A stretch of 64,000 nt of DNA from Catelliglobosispora koreensis DSM 44566 (GTDB lineage Bacteria; Actinomycetota; Actinomycetes; Mycobacteriales; Micromonosporaceae), in contig NZ_KB903291.1 in assembly GCF_000379685.1 (NCBI RefSeq), positions 248,001-312,000 of the forward strand, given 5' to 3'. The notes beneath the pieces are model-generated. The model did not search any database, was not told the origin of the DNA, and saw only the letters and a program-made list of their open reading frames with translations. Position 1 is the first letter of the stretch, and each line of letters begins with the position of its first letter. Below, piece by piece: positions 1-8,593 of this stretch. The position numbers were made by a program, and so were the translations under genes.

Positions 1-213
1 TCGAGACTTCCGTTGACCTCGACCGGTTAGCTAACGTCTGTTGACACCGGTTCCACTTGCGGTGCTCAACCCGCATAACCCGAAACCTGACAAGATCGAT
101 CTCCGGGATGTCGGAGTGCGGTTCGCCGCGGCGGACGCGCTCCACCCGGGCCAGACAGAACCCCTAGTCGACTCCGATGCCCCGCCAAACGACCGACGCC
201 CCTTGCGCTGCGT
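1..213. other. Window edge, no supported gene
   Basis: Only overlapping short reading frames without recognisable protein features or ribosome binding sites are present before the SRAP gene stop. Any gene truncated by the window edge cannot be recognised. Confidence 0.4.
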
Positions 214-951
214 TCAGTCCAAGGGTCGGATGAGTTCGGGCCCATTGCTGCGGGCATGGTTGACTGCGCGGGAAACCGCGTAGATGTCCAGGGTTCCGGG
301 TTCGGGTGGGCCCATCAGAATGCGGGCGGCATTCGGGTCGAGAAGGCGAGGGTCGAGCCATTCGTCCCACTGCTCTGGCAGGACGATCATGGGCATGCGG
401 TCGTGAACCCGGCCGACGTCATCGGTGGCGTCGGTGGTGATGATGATGATGACGAAGCTGTGCAGCCACGCGTCCGGGTCGTCTTTGGGCTTGTCGGGGT
501 CGTGCCAGCGTTCCCACACCCCCGCTGCCGCCAGTATGCCGCCGTCTTTCGGTCGCAGAAAGTAGGGCTGCTTGACCGGCTTGGGCCCGCCCTGGTCTTC
601 CTCGACCCATTCGTAGAACCCATCGAGCGGGATCAGACAGCGGCGTGCGGCGAACGGGCGCCTGTATGAGGGCTTGTCGCTGATGGTCTCGGCACGGGCA
701 TTGACCATCTTCGCGCCGATCTTCAGATCCTTGGCCCACGGCGGGATCAAACCCCAGCGCAGCATCTCCAGCCGCCGCACCATCTGCGCGGCCGGGTCGT
801 CTTTGGCAAGGGTGGACAAGATCGCGGGGGCGGTCTTGGTGGGTGCCACGTTGTAGTCCTCGCGCACCCCGTCAGCGGCATAGTCGGCCGAGACGTGGAA
901 GGTCTCCGCCAGCTGCAGCTTGGTCTTGGTCGAGGCGTAGCGTCCGCACAT
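214..951 (-). CDS. SRAP-family abasic-site protein (YedK/HMCES-like)
   Basis: A 245-aa SOS-response-associated peptidase (SRAP) protein. In this family Cys2, exposed after removal of the initiator Met, forms a thiazolidine cross-link with abasic sites in single-stranded DNA and shields them during replication. The start is set at the Met of the MCGRY motif because the family requires Cys at position 2; an in-frame Met ten codons upstream has no ribosome binding site. Visible family residues are Cys2, Asn34 (YNVAPT), the RWGLIPPWA block at 65-73, NARAET at 84-89, Glu114 (GFYEW) and His183 (HDRMP). The length is normal for the family. It is transcribed in the same direction as, and downstream of, the large NTPase gene. 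SRAP genes are common on mobile elements, where single-stranded DNA arises during transfer. Confidence 0.93.
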   Translation of the reverse strand: MCGRYASTKTKLQLAETFHVSADYAADGVREDYNVAPTKTAPAILSTLAKDDPAAQMVRRLEMLRWGLIPPWAKDLKIGAKMVNARAETISDKPSYRRPFAARRCLIPLDGFYEWVEEDQGGPKPVKQPYFLRPKDGGILAAAGVWERWHDPDKPKDDPDAWLHSFVIIIITTDATDDVGRVHDRMPMIVLPEQWDEWLDPRLLDPNAARILMGPPEPGTLDIYAVSRAVNHARSNGPELIRPLD

Positions 952-1005
952 AAACTGCACTGTGCCATTGGGCTCCGACAAACTTCACCGGCTTGCCCGA
1001 TCCGG

Positions 1006-3849
1006 TTAGGGAAGGCTCCCGTCATCGGGCCACTGGGCGGTGACCCCTGTGCGGCGTACATGGTCGGCTTCCCGCTGGGTCAGCGTCCCCCTTTCCAGGA
1101 GCAGGTCGAGCAGCTTGTCCAGTGCACCGCATGCCCCGGCGTTCACCTCGACGCGCAGCTCATCGACTCGCTGGTGCTGGAAGAGGAGTTCTACCAGGCG
1201 CGAGACGGATGGGCCGTCCCCGTACATGGTGTGAGGGCGAAGCACCTCCACCGCCTCATCGAGGCGATCTTCGGCGAGCAGCAGATCTGCCAGCTGCATG
1301 GCGGCGAGGTCGGCACCGTCGCCTCGCCGCGAGCGCAGCCAAGCCATCGCCTCATCCAGGCGGCCCTGCCGCGCGAGGTGCTGTGCCCACGTGCCGGAGG
1401 CGTGCCACGGGTCCTCGGCGGCGAGGGCGCGCAGATCGTCTTCTCGTCCCGCGTCGCTGAGAAGTTCAGCCATCCGCGCCCCGCCAAGCATGTCGCCCAT
1501 TTGCGCTCTGGCCTGGGCGTACTCGATCGCGGCATCGGTCTCGCCGTCGGCGGTCATGATGTCGAGGAGCTTGAGGGTCGCGAACCAGTTGCCATCCACG
1601 CTTAGCCGGTGCAGTTCCTCAACAGCGCCGCTCGCGGCGGCAAGTTCGGCCAGGCGCACGTTGGAGCCGGGCTCTCCGGTCGCTGCGATCTCGCGCAGGC
1701 GGTCCAGTCGTCCGCAGGCCACCAGCGCGTCGAGCAGGTAGTCGTCGGTGAGGGCCACGTGCGCGTCGTCGTGGGCCTGCAGGACATCGAGCGCAAGCTG
1801 CTGGTTTCCGGCGTCGAGCAGGCCGCCAGCGATCCGGGCCGCGGTGTGCCCTCCGCGTAGGGGCTCCATCACGATCGCGTGGTCCGCGTACTCATCCCCG
1901 GCCGCTGCCCGTTTGCGCAGCTCGGCCTGGGTGGTTCCGTATCGGATCTGGAGGTCCACGAGCTGATGGCCGGCCAGCTGGTCTCCGTCCTGCTCGGCCG
2001 CCGAGAGCAGGGCGCACGCCTCAGCCAGGCTGCCTAGGCCCGCCAGGATGTCAGCCGCCCTGCCCCGGGCGATGCGATCTCCGCTGTTGGCCCGGCTGAG
2101 GAGCTGCTCGACGTGCCGTGCGTCTGCATGCTCGTCGACCAGCCATGCCTCAGCGAGCAGATCGCCGCGAGCCGCCGCTTCCTGAATGTCGCCTTCTGCG
2201 GTTTCTCCCGTGATGCCGATCCAGCGGCAGGCGGCGACAAGGTCCCCACCGTCGGCCAGCGCACGCAGCTCGGCGATGTCCCCGATACGGACATGCAGGT
2301 CGGTGACCGTCGCCGCGATGTGAGGCTGCCCGGTGAACGGGCCGAGAACGGCGATCGCCTCGCTCGGATTCCGCTGCGCGATCAATGCGGCCAGCCACCG
2401 GGCAGATTCAGCCCAGCCCAGGGCCGCGAGCTTGGCGAGGAACCGCTCGACGTATTCATATCGGCTGCGGTTGCCCGCCAGGTAGGCCAATCGGCGAAGG
2501 TCACCGGGGTCGGTGGCGTGTTCCGCGAGCGCATCCCAGGCCGTGTGTGGCAGTGCTGCTGCTCGCCGGGTGCGGTATGCGCGGTCCAGGAGGAAGTCGG
2601 CAGGCTCGAAGCCGTCCGTACGGCCCATCTCGCCACCGACCGGGATCAGGGCGGAGGCGGCTTCGCGTTGCCTGGCCACCGCGTAGGACACGCCACCGTC
2701 CAGCCAGTCCTGCGGAGCCTCGGCCCGCTCGCGGGCAGTGAGGTATCCGGGCACGGCCATCTGAAGATGCGCCTTCGAGATGGCCGTGGTCATCCCGACG
2801 CGCCACGCGTCCAGGACCGCGGTGATCACCGCGGCGCCGTACGGATCGTGCGGAGTCTCCCATCGGCGAACGAGATCCGGGGCCGCTGCCAGGATCTGTG
2901 TGAAGCCCTGATCTTCTTCAAGCGCCATTTCCAGCCGTGGATCCAGGCTGGCCAGGGTGCGGGCCGTCGCCCGCTCCCCGGTGCTGAACTCGCCCGGAAC
3001 CACGAACTGCAAGCCCAGGCGCAGCAGTTCGCCGGCGTCGTCGGGATCTGCGGCGACGGCGGAGATCTGACCTGCTGGTGAGCAGATGGAATCAAGATGA
3101 CGGGGCCAGATCGTGCCGACGACGACGCATCCCGACCGGATGAGGCGCCGGACGGTGGCCGCGCGCAGCGAGTTGTCTCCTCTCAGATAGCTCACGAGGT
3201 TGTCGAGCCAGACAACCGTGCACGCGGAGCCTGATGCAACGTCGCGGTCGATGGGGTCGCCGGGAGCTGGGTGATAAAGCCACCATTCGGGCAGCTGGGC
3301 TTTGAGGGCCTCCAGCAGCGAGCGTGTTTTGCCCGCGCAGGAGGGGCCGACCATGATCACCAGGCCGCCGTTCTCGCTGGCGCGGTCAATGGCTTGGCGA
3401 AGGTCCGGGTCGAAGTCCCGCCCTGCGTAGGAGGTCAGGAACGGGTCCTGGCCACGCAGGCGGATAGCGGCATGAACGCCGAGGGTCGACGGGTCAGCGT
3501 CGAGCACGCGTACTGCCGAGGACGGCCGGCGCAGGTCTGCTGTCCTGGCGCGTGCGAGCGCAGCAAACCATGCGGCCTGATCGGCCAGCGCGACACCGCA
3601 GACGGAAAGGAACACACCGAGGGTCACGTGCTGCGGCAGCGCGGTCTTGGTCAGGCTCTCGAAGTCGCTCACGGTGGATCTGGGCAACCGCCACGTCGGA
3701 TTCAGCTTTCGCGCCGCCTTGTCGAGCTGGTCGAGTCCCAGCCCGTTGCGGCTTTGGCGTAGAGCCCGCAGGGCTCTCGCAAGATCGTCGCGAGTCTGGA
3801 CAGTCTCCGGGCCGATGGGACCGGGCTCGGTGGATCTGGCCGGCATCAT
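1006..3849 (-). CDS. HTH + P-loop NTPase + helical repeat protein
   Basis: A 947-aa multidomain protein. Residues ~20-90 look like an XRE-type helix-turn-helix segment (LPRSTVSDFESL is the likely recognition region). Residues ~140-330 form a P-loop NTPase, with Walker A GPSCAGKT at 168-175 and a Walker B-like TVVWLDNL at 211-218. The remaining ~500 residues are Ala/Leu-rich and built from ~35-residue helical units resembling TPR/Sel1 repeats (for example LRSRRGDGADLAAMQLADLL). This HTH-NTPase-repeat layout is known from STAND-type regulators and conflict proteins of actinomycetes. No substrate or effector can be named. The start is uncertain because a G-run abuts two consecutive ATGs. The gene diverges from the parB-like region and lies upstream of the SRAP gene. 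Confidence 0.8.
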   Translation of the reverse strand: MMPARSTEPGPIGPETVQTRDDLARALRALRQSRNGLGLDQLDKAARKLNPTWRLPRSTVSDFESLTKTALPQHVTLGVFLSVCGVALADQAAWFAALARARTADLRRPSSAVRVLDADPSTLGVHAAIRLRGQDPFLTSYAGRDFDPDLRQAIDRASENGGLVIMVGPSCAGKTRSLLEALKAQLPEWWLYHPAPGDPIDRDVASGSACTVVWLDNLVSYLRGDNSLRAATVRRLIRSGCVVVGTIWPRHLDSICSPAGQISAVAADPDDAGELLRLGLQFVVPGEFSTGERATARTLASLDPRLEMALEEDQGFTQILAAAPDLVRRWETPHDPYGAAVITAVLDAWRVGMTTAISKAHLQMAVPGYLTARERAEAPQDWLDGGVSYAVARQREAASALIPVGGEMGRTDGFEPADFLLDRAYRTRRAAALPHTAWDALAEHATDPGDLRRLAYLAGNRSRYEYVERFLAKLAALGWAESARWLAALIAQRNPSEAIAVLGPFTGQPHIAATVTDLHVRIGDIAELRALADGGDLVAACRWIGITGETAEGDIQEAAARGDLLAEAWLVDEHADARHVEQLLSRANSGDRIARGRAADILAGLGSLAEACALLSAAEQDGDQLAGHQLVDLQIRYGTTQAELRKRAAAGDEYADHAIVMEPLRGGHTAARIAGGLLDAGNQQLALDVLQAHDDAHVALTDDYLLDALVACGRLDRLREIAATGEPGSNVRLAELAAASGAVEELHRLSVDGNWFATLKLLDIMTADGETDAAIEYAQARAQMGDMLGGARMAELLSDAGREDDLRALAAEDPWHASGTWAQHLARQGRLDEAMAWLRSRRGDGADLAAMQLADLLLAEDRLDEAVEVLRPHTMYGDGPSVSRLVELLFQHQRVDELRVEVNAGACGALDKLLDLLLERGTLTQREADHVRRTGVTAQWPDDGSLP

Positions 3850-4077
3850 CCCCCCTTTCCCGGATCCCGCGCTCCGGCCAGCGCGGCGCAGAGATGGCTA
3901 ACAGGATAAGTCCCGATCTGTCCGGTACGCATATCTGCAGCTCGCGGGCCGCTCCAGCACCTCTTGGCCCTCCGGGATCCTCCGACGCCCTAGCCGGAGG
4001 CCCTGAGCAGGCGGTCCTATGGGCTGGTCATCGGGTGCTCCGGCCGGACCCCACACCTTTATCCCCCAGGAGGGGTC
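3850..4077. other. Divergent intergenic region
   Basis: Lies between the NTPase gene and the short ORF leading to parB. It should hold the promoters of both. I saw no canonical parS-like 16-bp palindrome and no gene. Confidence 0.4.
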
Positions 4078-4191
4078 GTGTTCGACAGCATCAAGCAGCT
4101 CATCGCGATGGCCGGACACTTGTCCGAGGTGATCAGCGCCGTCATCACGGTGATGATCTTCGTCGACGCCTACAAGCGTCCCCGTCTCTAG
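4078..4191 (+). CDS. Possible 37-aa small hydrophobic protein
   Basis: A GTG-started frame of 37 codons preceded by an AGGAGG at 4068-4073. The product begins MFDSIKQLIAMAG, continues with a hydrophobic or amphipathic helix (ISAVITVMIFVDAY) and ends with the basic tail KRPRL. This would suit a small membrane-associated peptide, but there is no recognisable family. The strong Shine-Dalgarno sequence is the main support; the 4-base spacing to GTG is short. It sits between the divergent NTPase gene and the parB-like gene. Confidence 0.45.
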   Translation: MFDSIKQLIAMAGHLSEVISAVITVMIFVDAYKRPRL

Positions 4192-4529
4192 CCACTCAGG
4201 TTCCGACAGCTGGTGGAGGCGGCGTGGGGAACCGTCTTCACCAACACTGCGTGCTGCGACAGGGGTTTGGGCGATCTCGCTCCGCTTTACCAGCGTGTGT
4301 TGCCGAGCGGGTCGTCTGCTGCCCCGTGATCCTGGCCGCCCGCGGCTGGCCCCGCAAGCACGCCACCCCGACACCACCACCAGACGGCGCAGGGCTACCA
4401 CTGGGGTGGATGCTTGCAGGTCTGCGCCGATCGGCCGGCCGGGCGGATCGGGTCAGCAACCGCCCCGCTCTGGCAGCACACGCCACGGGTAGTGGGCGGC
4501 GTCCTCCTTTCTTCGGAAGGAACAGACCC
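4192..4529 (+). other. Long leader region upstream of parB-like gene
   Basis: About 340 bases with no supported gene. The reading frame of the downstream gene is open through it, but the translation is Arg/Pro/Gly-rich without structure. The final bases hold the tetraloop hairpin described separately. Possible untranslated leader or partition site. Confidence 0.35.
4505..4521 (+). promoter_or_regulatory. cUUCGg hairpin over the parB-like ribosome binding site
   Basis: TCCTTTC-TTCG-GAAGGA can fold into a short stem closed by the exceptionally stable C(UUCG)G tetraloop with one bulged T. The 3' arm is the GGAAGG Shine-Dalgarno sequence of the gene starting at 4530, so folding would hide it. 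Function as a translational control element is inferred. Confidence 0.4.
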
Positions 4530-6140
4530 ATGTCCGTGACTTTGCTTCCGGCCAACCCGAATGAGCTGCTGCGCTCGATGCGCCGCGCCGCCTATCTCAA
4601 TCCCGCCGAACTCCAGGACAACCCGCGCAACCTGCGCACCAGCCTGGACGATCTCGAAGACCTCAAAGCGTCGATCCAGGTGCTGGGGATCCTGTGCCCG
4701 CTAGTCGTGATCCCCGTGGACCCGGACGACGCCGACACCCCATACATGATCATTATTGGCCATCGGCGTAAGTACGCCGCCCTCGAACTCGAACACACCG
4801 AAGTGCCGTGCTGGATCGCCCAGGATGAGGGTGAAGCGCTCAAGGTCGCCGCGCAGCTGGCCGAGAACGGGCACCGGGTGGGGTTGTCCGCGACCGAGGA
4901 GGCCGAAGGTTTCCACCAGCTGATGCTGATGGACTGGTCGGTGGAGAAGATCTCTGCGGTGCGTCACCTCCCCGTGGCCGAGGTCAAGAAGACACTCAAA
5001 CTACGGGAGCTGCCCGAGCAGGCCCGTCAGGCGACCGACGCAGGGCAGATCTCGCTGGACGACGCGGCACGCATGGCCGAGTTTGCCGACGAGCCGGCCG
5101 CGCTCGCCCGCATTCTCAAGGCTTCCAACACCTGGGGTGTGCAGCACGCGATCTCCAACGAGCGAGCGAAGAAGGCCTACACCGAGGCCAAGGAGCGGCT
5201 GAAAGCGCAGCTGGTCCTGGACGGGGTCAAGGTGACCTCGAAGCCGAAAGGGTTTCCGGCAGGGCCTGAGAAGCCGGTCAAGGTGCTGGTCGACGCCGCT
5301 GGTGTCGCGGCGGATCCCGAGGTGGTCAAGGCATTGCCGGGTTTTGCGGCGTTCGTCGACAAGGAAGGCATCGCCGGCGCGCAAGCGGTGATCTATTGCA
5401 GTGACCCGGAAAAGTACGGCTATACAGTCGCGAATCCCACCCACTACGGCGGCCGCGTCTCGATCGAGGAGCAAGCGCAGCGCGCGGCGGCTGCTGAGGC
5501 GAAGGCCCGCCGGCTGGAGGGCCTGGCGCTTGCCGAGCCGGTGCGCCACGAGTTCTACAAGAGCACGTTTGGGTCGGCAAAGGCGGCCAAGCGGCTGTTC
5601 GTGGAGGCGTTGCGCAGCACCGTGATCGATGAGGATCTGGCGCTGTACAGCGAATGGGAAGACCTCTACGCCGCTTTGGGCGGCGTGGATGACGACACCG
5701 TTCTAGCCGAAGCTGGTGAGGATCGGCTGCGCCGGTGCCTGGTTGCCGGGTGGATCACCCGTCATGAGCAGAACCTGCGCCTGGCCACCCACGACAGCAC
5801 CTGGCGCATGAATGATGCTGCGGCGGCCTCGTGGCTGGACCGGTTGATCGCCGAGGGCTACACCTTGTCCGACGCCGAAGCCGAGCTGCATCAAGACATG
5901 CACGGCCACGACATGGCCGACGATCAGACGCTGGCCGGTAATCCTGCTCCGCTGTCCGGGGCTCCGTTCGCTGTCACCGACTCCATACACGGCGATGGTG
6001 ATGCAGATGGCCAGCAGGACACCGAAGCGTCACCGTCCGATCAGGATGAAACCGGTGATCTGGACTCAGGCGCCGGTGGTCTCTCCGATGTGGATGAGGC
6101 GTTGCGGGAGCTCGCCGTGCAGGAGTCCGTGACCGTCTGA
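4530..6140 (+). CDS. ParB/Spo0J-like DNA-binding partition protein
   Basis: A 536-aa ParB-superfamily protein. The N-terminal ParB/Srx-like domain spans about residues 25-115. It shows NPRNLR near 31, a helix beginning LDDLEDLKASIQ, and GHRRKYAALE at 77-86, which corresponds to the GxRR motif that binds CTP in ParB proteins. Residues ~115-175 form the HTH/KorB-type domain. The ~350-residue C-terminal half is longer than in chromosomal ParB and ends acidic and low in complexity. The start ATG has GGAAGG nine bases upstream. No ParA ATPase is adjacent, so a role in partition, transcription or methyltransferase-associated control remains open. It is followed by a DNA methyltransferase, a pairing common on actinobacterial plasmids. 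Confidence 0.8.
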   Translation: MSVTLLPANPNELLRSMRRAAYLNPAELQDNPRNLRTSLDDLEDLKASIQVLGILCPLVVIPVDPDDADTPYMIIIGHRRKYAALELEHTEVPCWIAQDEGEALKVAAQLAENGHRVGLSATEEAEGFHQLMLMDWSVEKISAVRHLPVAEVKKTLKLRELPEQARQATDAGQISLDDAARMAEFADEPAALARILKASNTWGVQHAISNERAKKAYTEAKERLKAQLVLDGVKVTSKPKGFPAGPEKPVKVLVDAAGVAADPEVVKALPGFAAFVDKEGIAGAQAVIYCSDPEKYGYTVANPTHYGGRVSIEEQAQRAAAAEAKARRLEGLALAEPVRHEFYKSTFGSAKAAKRLFVEALRSTVIDEDLALYSEWEDLYAALGGVDDDTVLAEAGEDRLRRCLVAGWITRHEQNLRLATHDSTWRMNDAAAASWLDRLIAEGYTLSDAEAELHQDMHGHDMADDQTLAGNPAPLSGAPFAVTDSIHGDGDADGQQDTEASPSDQDETGDLDSGAGGLSDVDEALRELAVQESVTV

Positions 6141-6163
6141 CCTTCTCTTTCCTGTTTGTTACT

Positions 6164-6211
6164 GGGCGGTGGCCCGGGATTCGCATGCGTGCGGGTCCTG
6201 GGCTGCCGCCC
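6164..6211 (+). terminator. GC-rich hairpin after parB-like gene
   Basis: A 16-bp stem with several G-T pairs, 6164-6179 paired with 6196-6211, with a 16-base loop. There is no real T-run, so it may be an attenuator or mRNA-stabilising stem rather than an intrinsic terminator. Confidence 0.4.
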
Positions 6212-6234
6212 TTTGCGTGTTCGGAGAACAGCAC

Positions 6235-7899
6235 ATGAGCTTGACGTTGACTGATCTTTTCTGCGGGGCTGGTGGCTCCTCATCGGGTGCGGAGCTGGTG
6301 GACGGTGTGCAGACCGTGATGGCCGCCAACCATTGGAAACGTGCCATAGACACCCACAATCACAATTTGCCGCACGCGTGGCACGACTGCGCCGACATCT
6401 CGCAGGTGGACCCACGCCGGTATCCGGCCACCGACCTGCTGTGGGTCTCGCCGGAATGCACCAACCACTCACAGGCCAAGGGCCAGAAGGAAATCGACAA
6501 GATCCCTGACGTGTTCGACGAGACCTTGCCGCCGGACGCGGCCGAGCGGTCCCGGGCGACGATGTGGGACGCCGTGCGTTTTGTGGAGGCGAAGTGGTTG
6601 CAGGGCAAGCCTTACGCCGGGTTCGTGATCGAGAACGTGGTCGAGGTCGTCAAATGGGTGCCCTACAGCGCCTGGCTCAGCGCACTTGAGGCGCACGGCT
6701 ACTGCCTGCACGTCACCTACCTCAACTCGATGTTCGCCCAGGCCGGTGGGTCCGGTGCGCCGCAGTCACGCGACCGCTGGTACTGCGTCGGTCATCTCGC
6801 CAAGACCGGCCGCTGCCCCGACCTGAAGAAGTGGACGCATCCTTACGCGACGTGTAAGCGGTGCGGACAGCATCAGCAGGCGCAGCGGTGGTGGAAGAAC
6901 AAGGACCGGCAGTGGGGCCGTTACGGGGATCACGGCCAGTACTACTGGATCTGCCCAGACCCGCGGTGTGGTGACAACCGGGTGTATCCGCAGGTTCTGC
7001 CGGCGATGGTAGCGATCAACTGGGCGTTGAAAGGCACCCGCATCGGCGATCGCCCGGAACCGTTGGCGGATAAGACGATGCAGCGCATCACCGACGGCCT
7101 GCAACGCTATGCCCGCCCGGCGCTGGTGCCGACCGGCGGGACGTGGCGCACCGGCGCGACGCCTGTGGACGCGCCGATGCCGGCCCGCACCACGCGGGAG
7201 AACGATGGCGTGAGCGTGCCGCCGTTCCTGGCTTTGCTGCGTTCCGGGCGCTCGCGCACGATCGGTATCCACGAACCCCTCGCCACGCTCGTGGCGGAAG
7301 GCTCCGGGCACGCGCTGGTCGAGCCCCAGCCCGCCGAAGGCCCGTGGGAGGTGCCGCCTCTGGTCGTCGGTTTGGAAGGCCGGGCCACCGTCGCGCACGT
7401 CCGCCCGGTCGACACCCCGTTGCGGGCGCAGACCGGCCGGCATCAGGACGCTTTGGTGGTGCCGATGCGCAACCACGGCATCGCCCGCCCCGCCGACAGC
7501 CATCCGCTGCCGACCGTGACCGCGGCCGGTAACCATCACGGGCTGCTGACCTGGCCGGAGCTGCTGCTGCCCTACTACGGCAACAGCACGGTACGCCCAG
7601 CCGACCGGCCGCTAGGCACCCTGCCCACCCGCGACCACTTCGCCCTGCTCGGCGCAGGCCAGGCGACCTCGCTCAACCCGCTGGACTGCTTCTTCCGGAT
7701 GCTGGAACCCGGCGAAATTCAGGCGGGGATGGCGTTCTCAGCAGGCTACGAAATCCTGGGCACCCGCCGGGAACGGGTCCGGCAGGCCGGCAACGCGGTC
7801 ACCCCGCCATGCGCGCGGGACCTGATCGCCGCCCTGGTCGAGACGATCACCGGGCAGGCTCCGACGTTCCGGCCCGACCGCTTCGCACTGGCGGCCTGA
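6235..7899 (+). CDS. DNA (cytosine-5) methyltransferase with zinc-ribbon insert
   Basis: A 554-aa protein with C5-cytosine methyltransferase motifs in order. Motif I is DLFCGAGG at 7-14. The catalytic Cys75 lies in SPECTNHS, where most enzymes have PCQ. ENV is at 133-135 (motif VI), QSRDR at 177-181 (motif VIII), and the C-terminal RQAGNAVTPP is motif X. Between motif VIII and the target recognition region, paired Cys residues (C207, C210, C240, C245) suggest a zinc ribbon. It would methylate cytosines in a sequence that cannot be predicted. No restriction endonuclease gene is next to it, so it may be an orphan anti-restriction or regulatory enzyme of the element. The ATG at 6235 has GGAG upstream and begins exactly at motif I; the longer frame adds unrelated residues. 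Confidence 0.9.
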   Translation: MSLTLTDLFCGAGGSSSGAELVDGVQTVMAANHWKRAIDTHNHNLPHAWHDCADISQVDPRRYPATDLLWVSPECTNHSQAKGQKEIDKIPDVFDETLPPDAAERSRATMWDAVRFVEAKWLQGKPYAGFVIENVVEVVKWVPYSAWLSALEAHGYCLHVTYLNSMFAQAGGSGAPQSRDRWYCVGHLAKTGRCPDLKKWTHPYATCKRCGQHQQAQRWWKNKDRQWGRYGDHGQYYWICPDPRCGDNRVYPQVLPAMVAINWALKGTRIGDRPEPLADKTMQRITDGLQRYARPALVPTGGTWRTGATPVDAPMPARTTRENDGVSVPPFLALLRSGRSRTIGIHEPLATLVAEGSGHALVEPQPAEGPWEVPPLVVGLEGRATVAHVRPVDTPLRAQTGRHQDALVVPMRNHGIARPADSHPLPTVTAAGNHHGLLTWPELLLPYYGNSTVRPADRPLGTLPTRDHFALLGAGQATSLNPLDCFFRMLEPGEIQAGMAFSAGYEILGTRRERVRQAGNAVTPPCARDLIAALVETITGQAPTFRPDRFALAA

Positions 7900-7900
7900 C

Positions 7901-8317
7901 ATGACCGAAGCACTGCACTCCGACACCGTGCTCGTGGACCGGCTCACAGCATGGCTCAACGAACAGACCGAGGTGTCCGGCGGCGACGCCGTCGAGGTCA
8001 TCTGCGAACTGATCGCCGAGTCCGGACGGCCGCTGCTCAACGAGACGTGGGAGGTCTGCGCCGACGTCGAGCAGGACCGCTACGGCATCAGTACCGCTGT
8101 CACCGAGGTCGGCGGCTATCAGGTCCGCGTGGGTCAGGACCCGGACGCGGCGGGCGCGGATGTGGTCGTGTCCATCGACACCCCTGACGGGGACGATTTC
8201 GGGCTGGCGATCTCCGTTAACGGCCGCCGGATCCTCGATCCGATGACCTGCACCTGGCGCAGTTCCGTCCCCGAAGACCTGCAGATCACCCCGCCTGCCC
8301 CGCCGCGTAGGCGGTGA
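7901..8317 (+). CDS. Hypothetical protein, 138 aa
   Basis: Begins one base after the methyltransferase stop codon and is probably translationally coupled to it. The product is acidic, soluble and without motifs I recognise. It has alternating β/turn patterns (for example ADVVVSIDTPDGDDFGLAISVNG) and a Pro/Arg-rich tail. It is an accessory gene of the methyltransferase operon by position only. Confidence 0.7.
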   Translation: MTEALHSDTVLVDRLTAWLNEQTEVSGGDAVEVICELIAESGRPLLNETWEVCADVEQDRYGISTAVTEVGGYQVRVGQDPDAAGADVVVSIDTPDGDDFGLAISVNGRRILDPMTCTWRSSVPEDLQITPPAPPRRR

Positions 8318-8324
8318 GCCGGAC

Positions 8325-8510
8325 ATGTTCACCGGCCTCGAACGCGGCCTGCTGGTCGCCGCCCTAGACCGGGCGGCGCATTGGACCGACGAAGACATCG
8401 ATTGCTCCGACTGCCGGGCGGGGTGCTGCATCGACCCGGATCACATCCACGACTGGGCCGATGTCATGGCCTGGCAGGAACTTTCCCGCCGCCTGAGCGG
8501 CCCGCTCTGA
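8325..8510 (+). CDS. Hypothetical small Cys-containing protein, 61 aa
   Basis: Starts seven bases after the preceding stop. It contains a compact cysteine group CSDCRAGCC at residues ~27-35, followed by DPDHIHDWADVMAW. This could bind a metal, but no family is recognised. Similar very short Cys-rich proteins are typical of actinobacterial plasmid and phage operons. A transcription-terminator-like hairpin follows immediately. Confidence 0.6.
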   Translation: MFTGLERGLLVAALDRAAHWTDEDIDCSDCRAGCCIDPDHIHDWADVMAWQELSRRLSGPL

Positions 8511-8527
8511 CCTACCCGCCTCTTTGC

Positions 8528-8556
8528 CACGCCGGATCCTCCTCGGGTCCGGCGTG
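8528..8556 (+). terminator. Hairpin terminator
   Basis: A 12-bp stem (8528-8539 with 8545-8556, one G-T pair, 5-base loop), followed by a moderately T-rich stretch around 8560-8567. Confidence 0.6.
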
Positions 8557-8593
8557 CTGATTGTTTTCCCCTGCACTGATTGGAGCTCCACCG

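Noticed and set aside
256-669. Open frame antisense to the SRAP gene
   Set aside because: It is a mirror frame of a well-supported gene; the translation has no family features and no ribosome binding site.
2113-3081. 322-aa frame antisense to the HTH-NTPase gene
   Set aside because: Long antisense frames are common in high-GC coding DNA. The opposite strand has clear HTH and Walker motifs and matching codon use.
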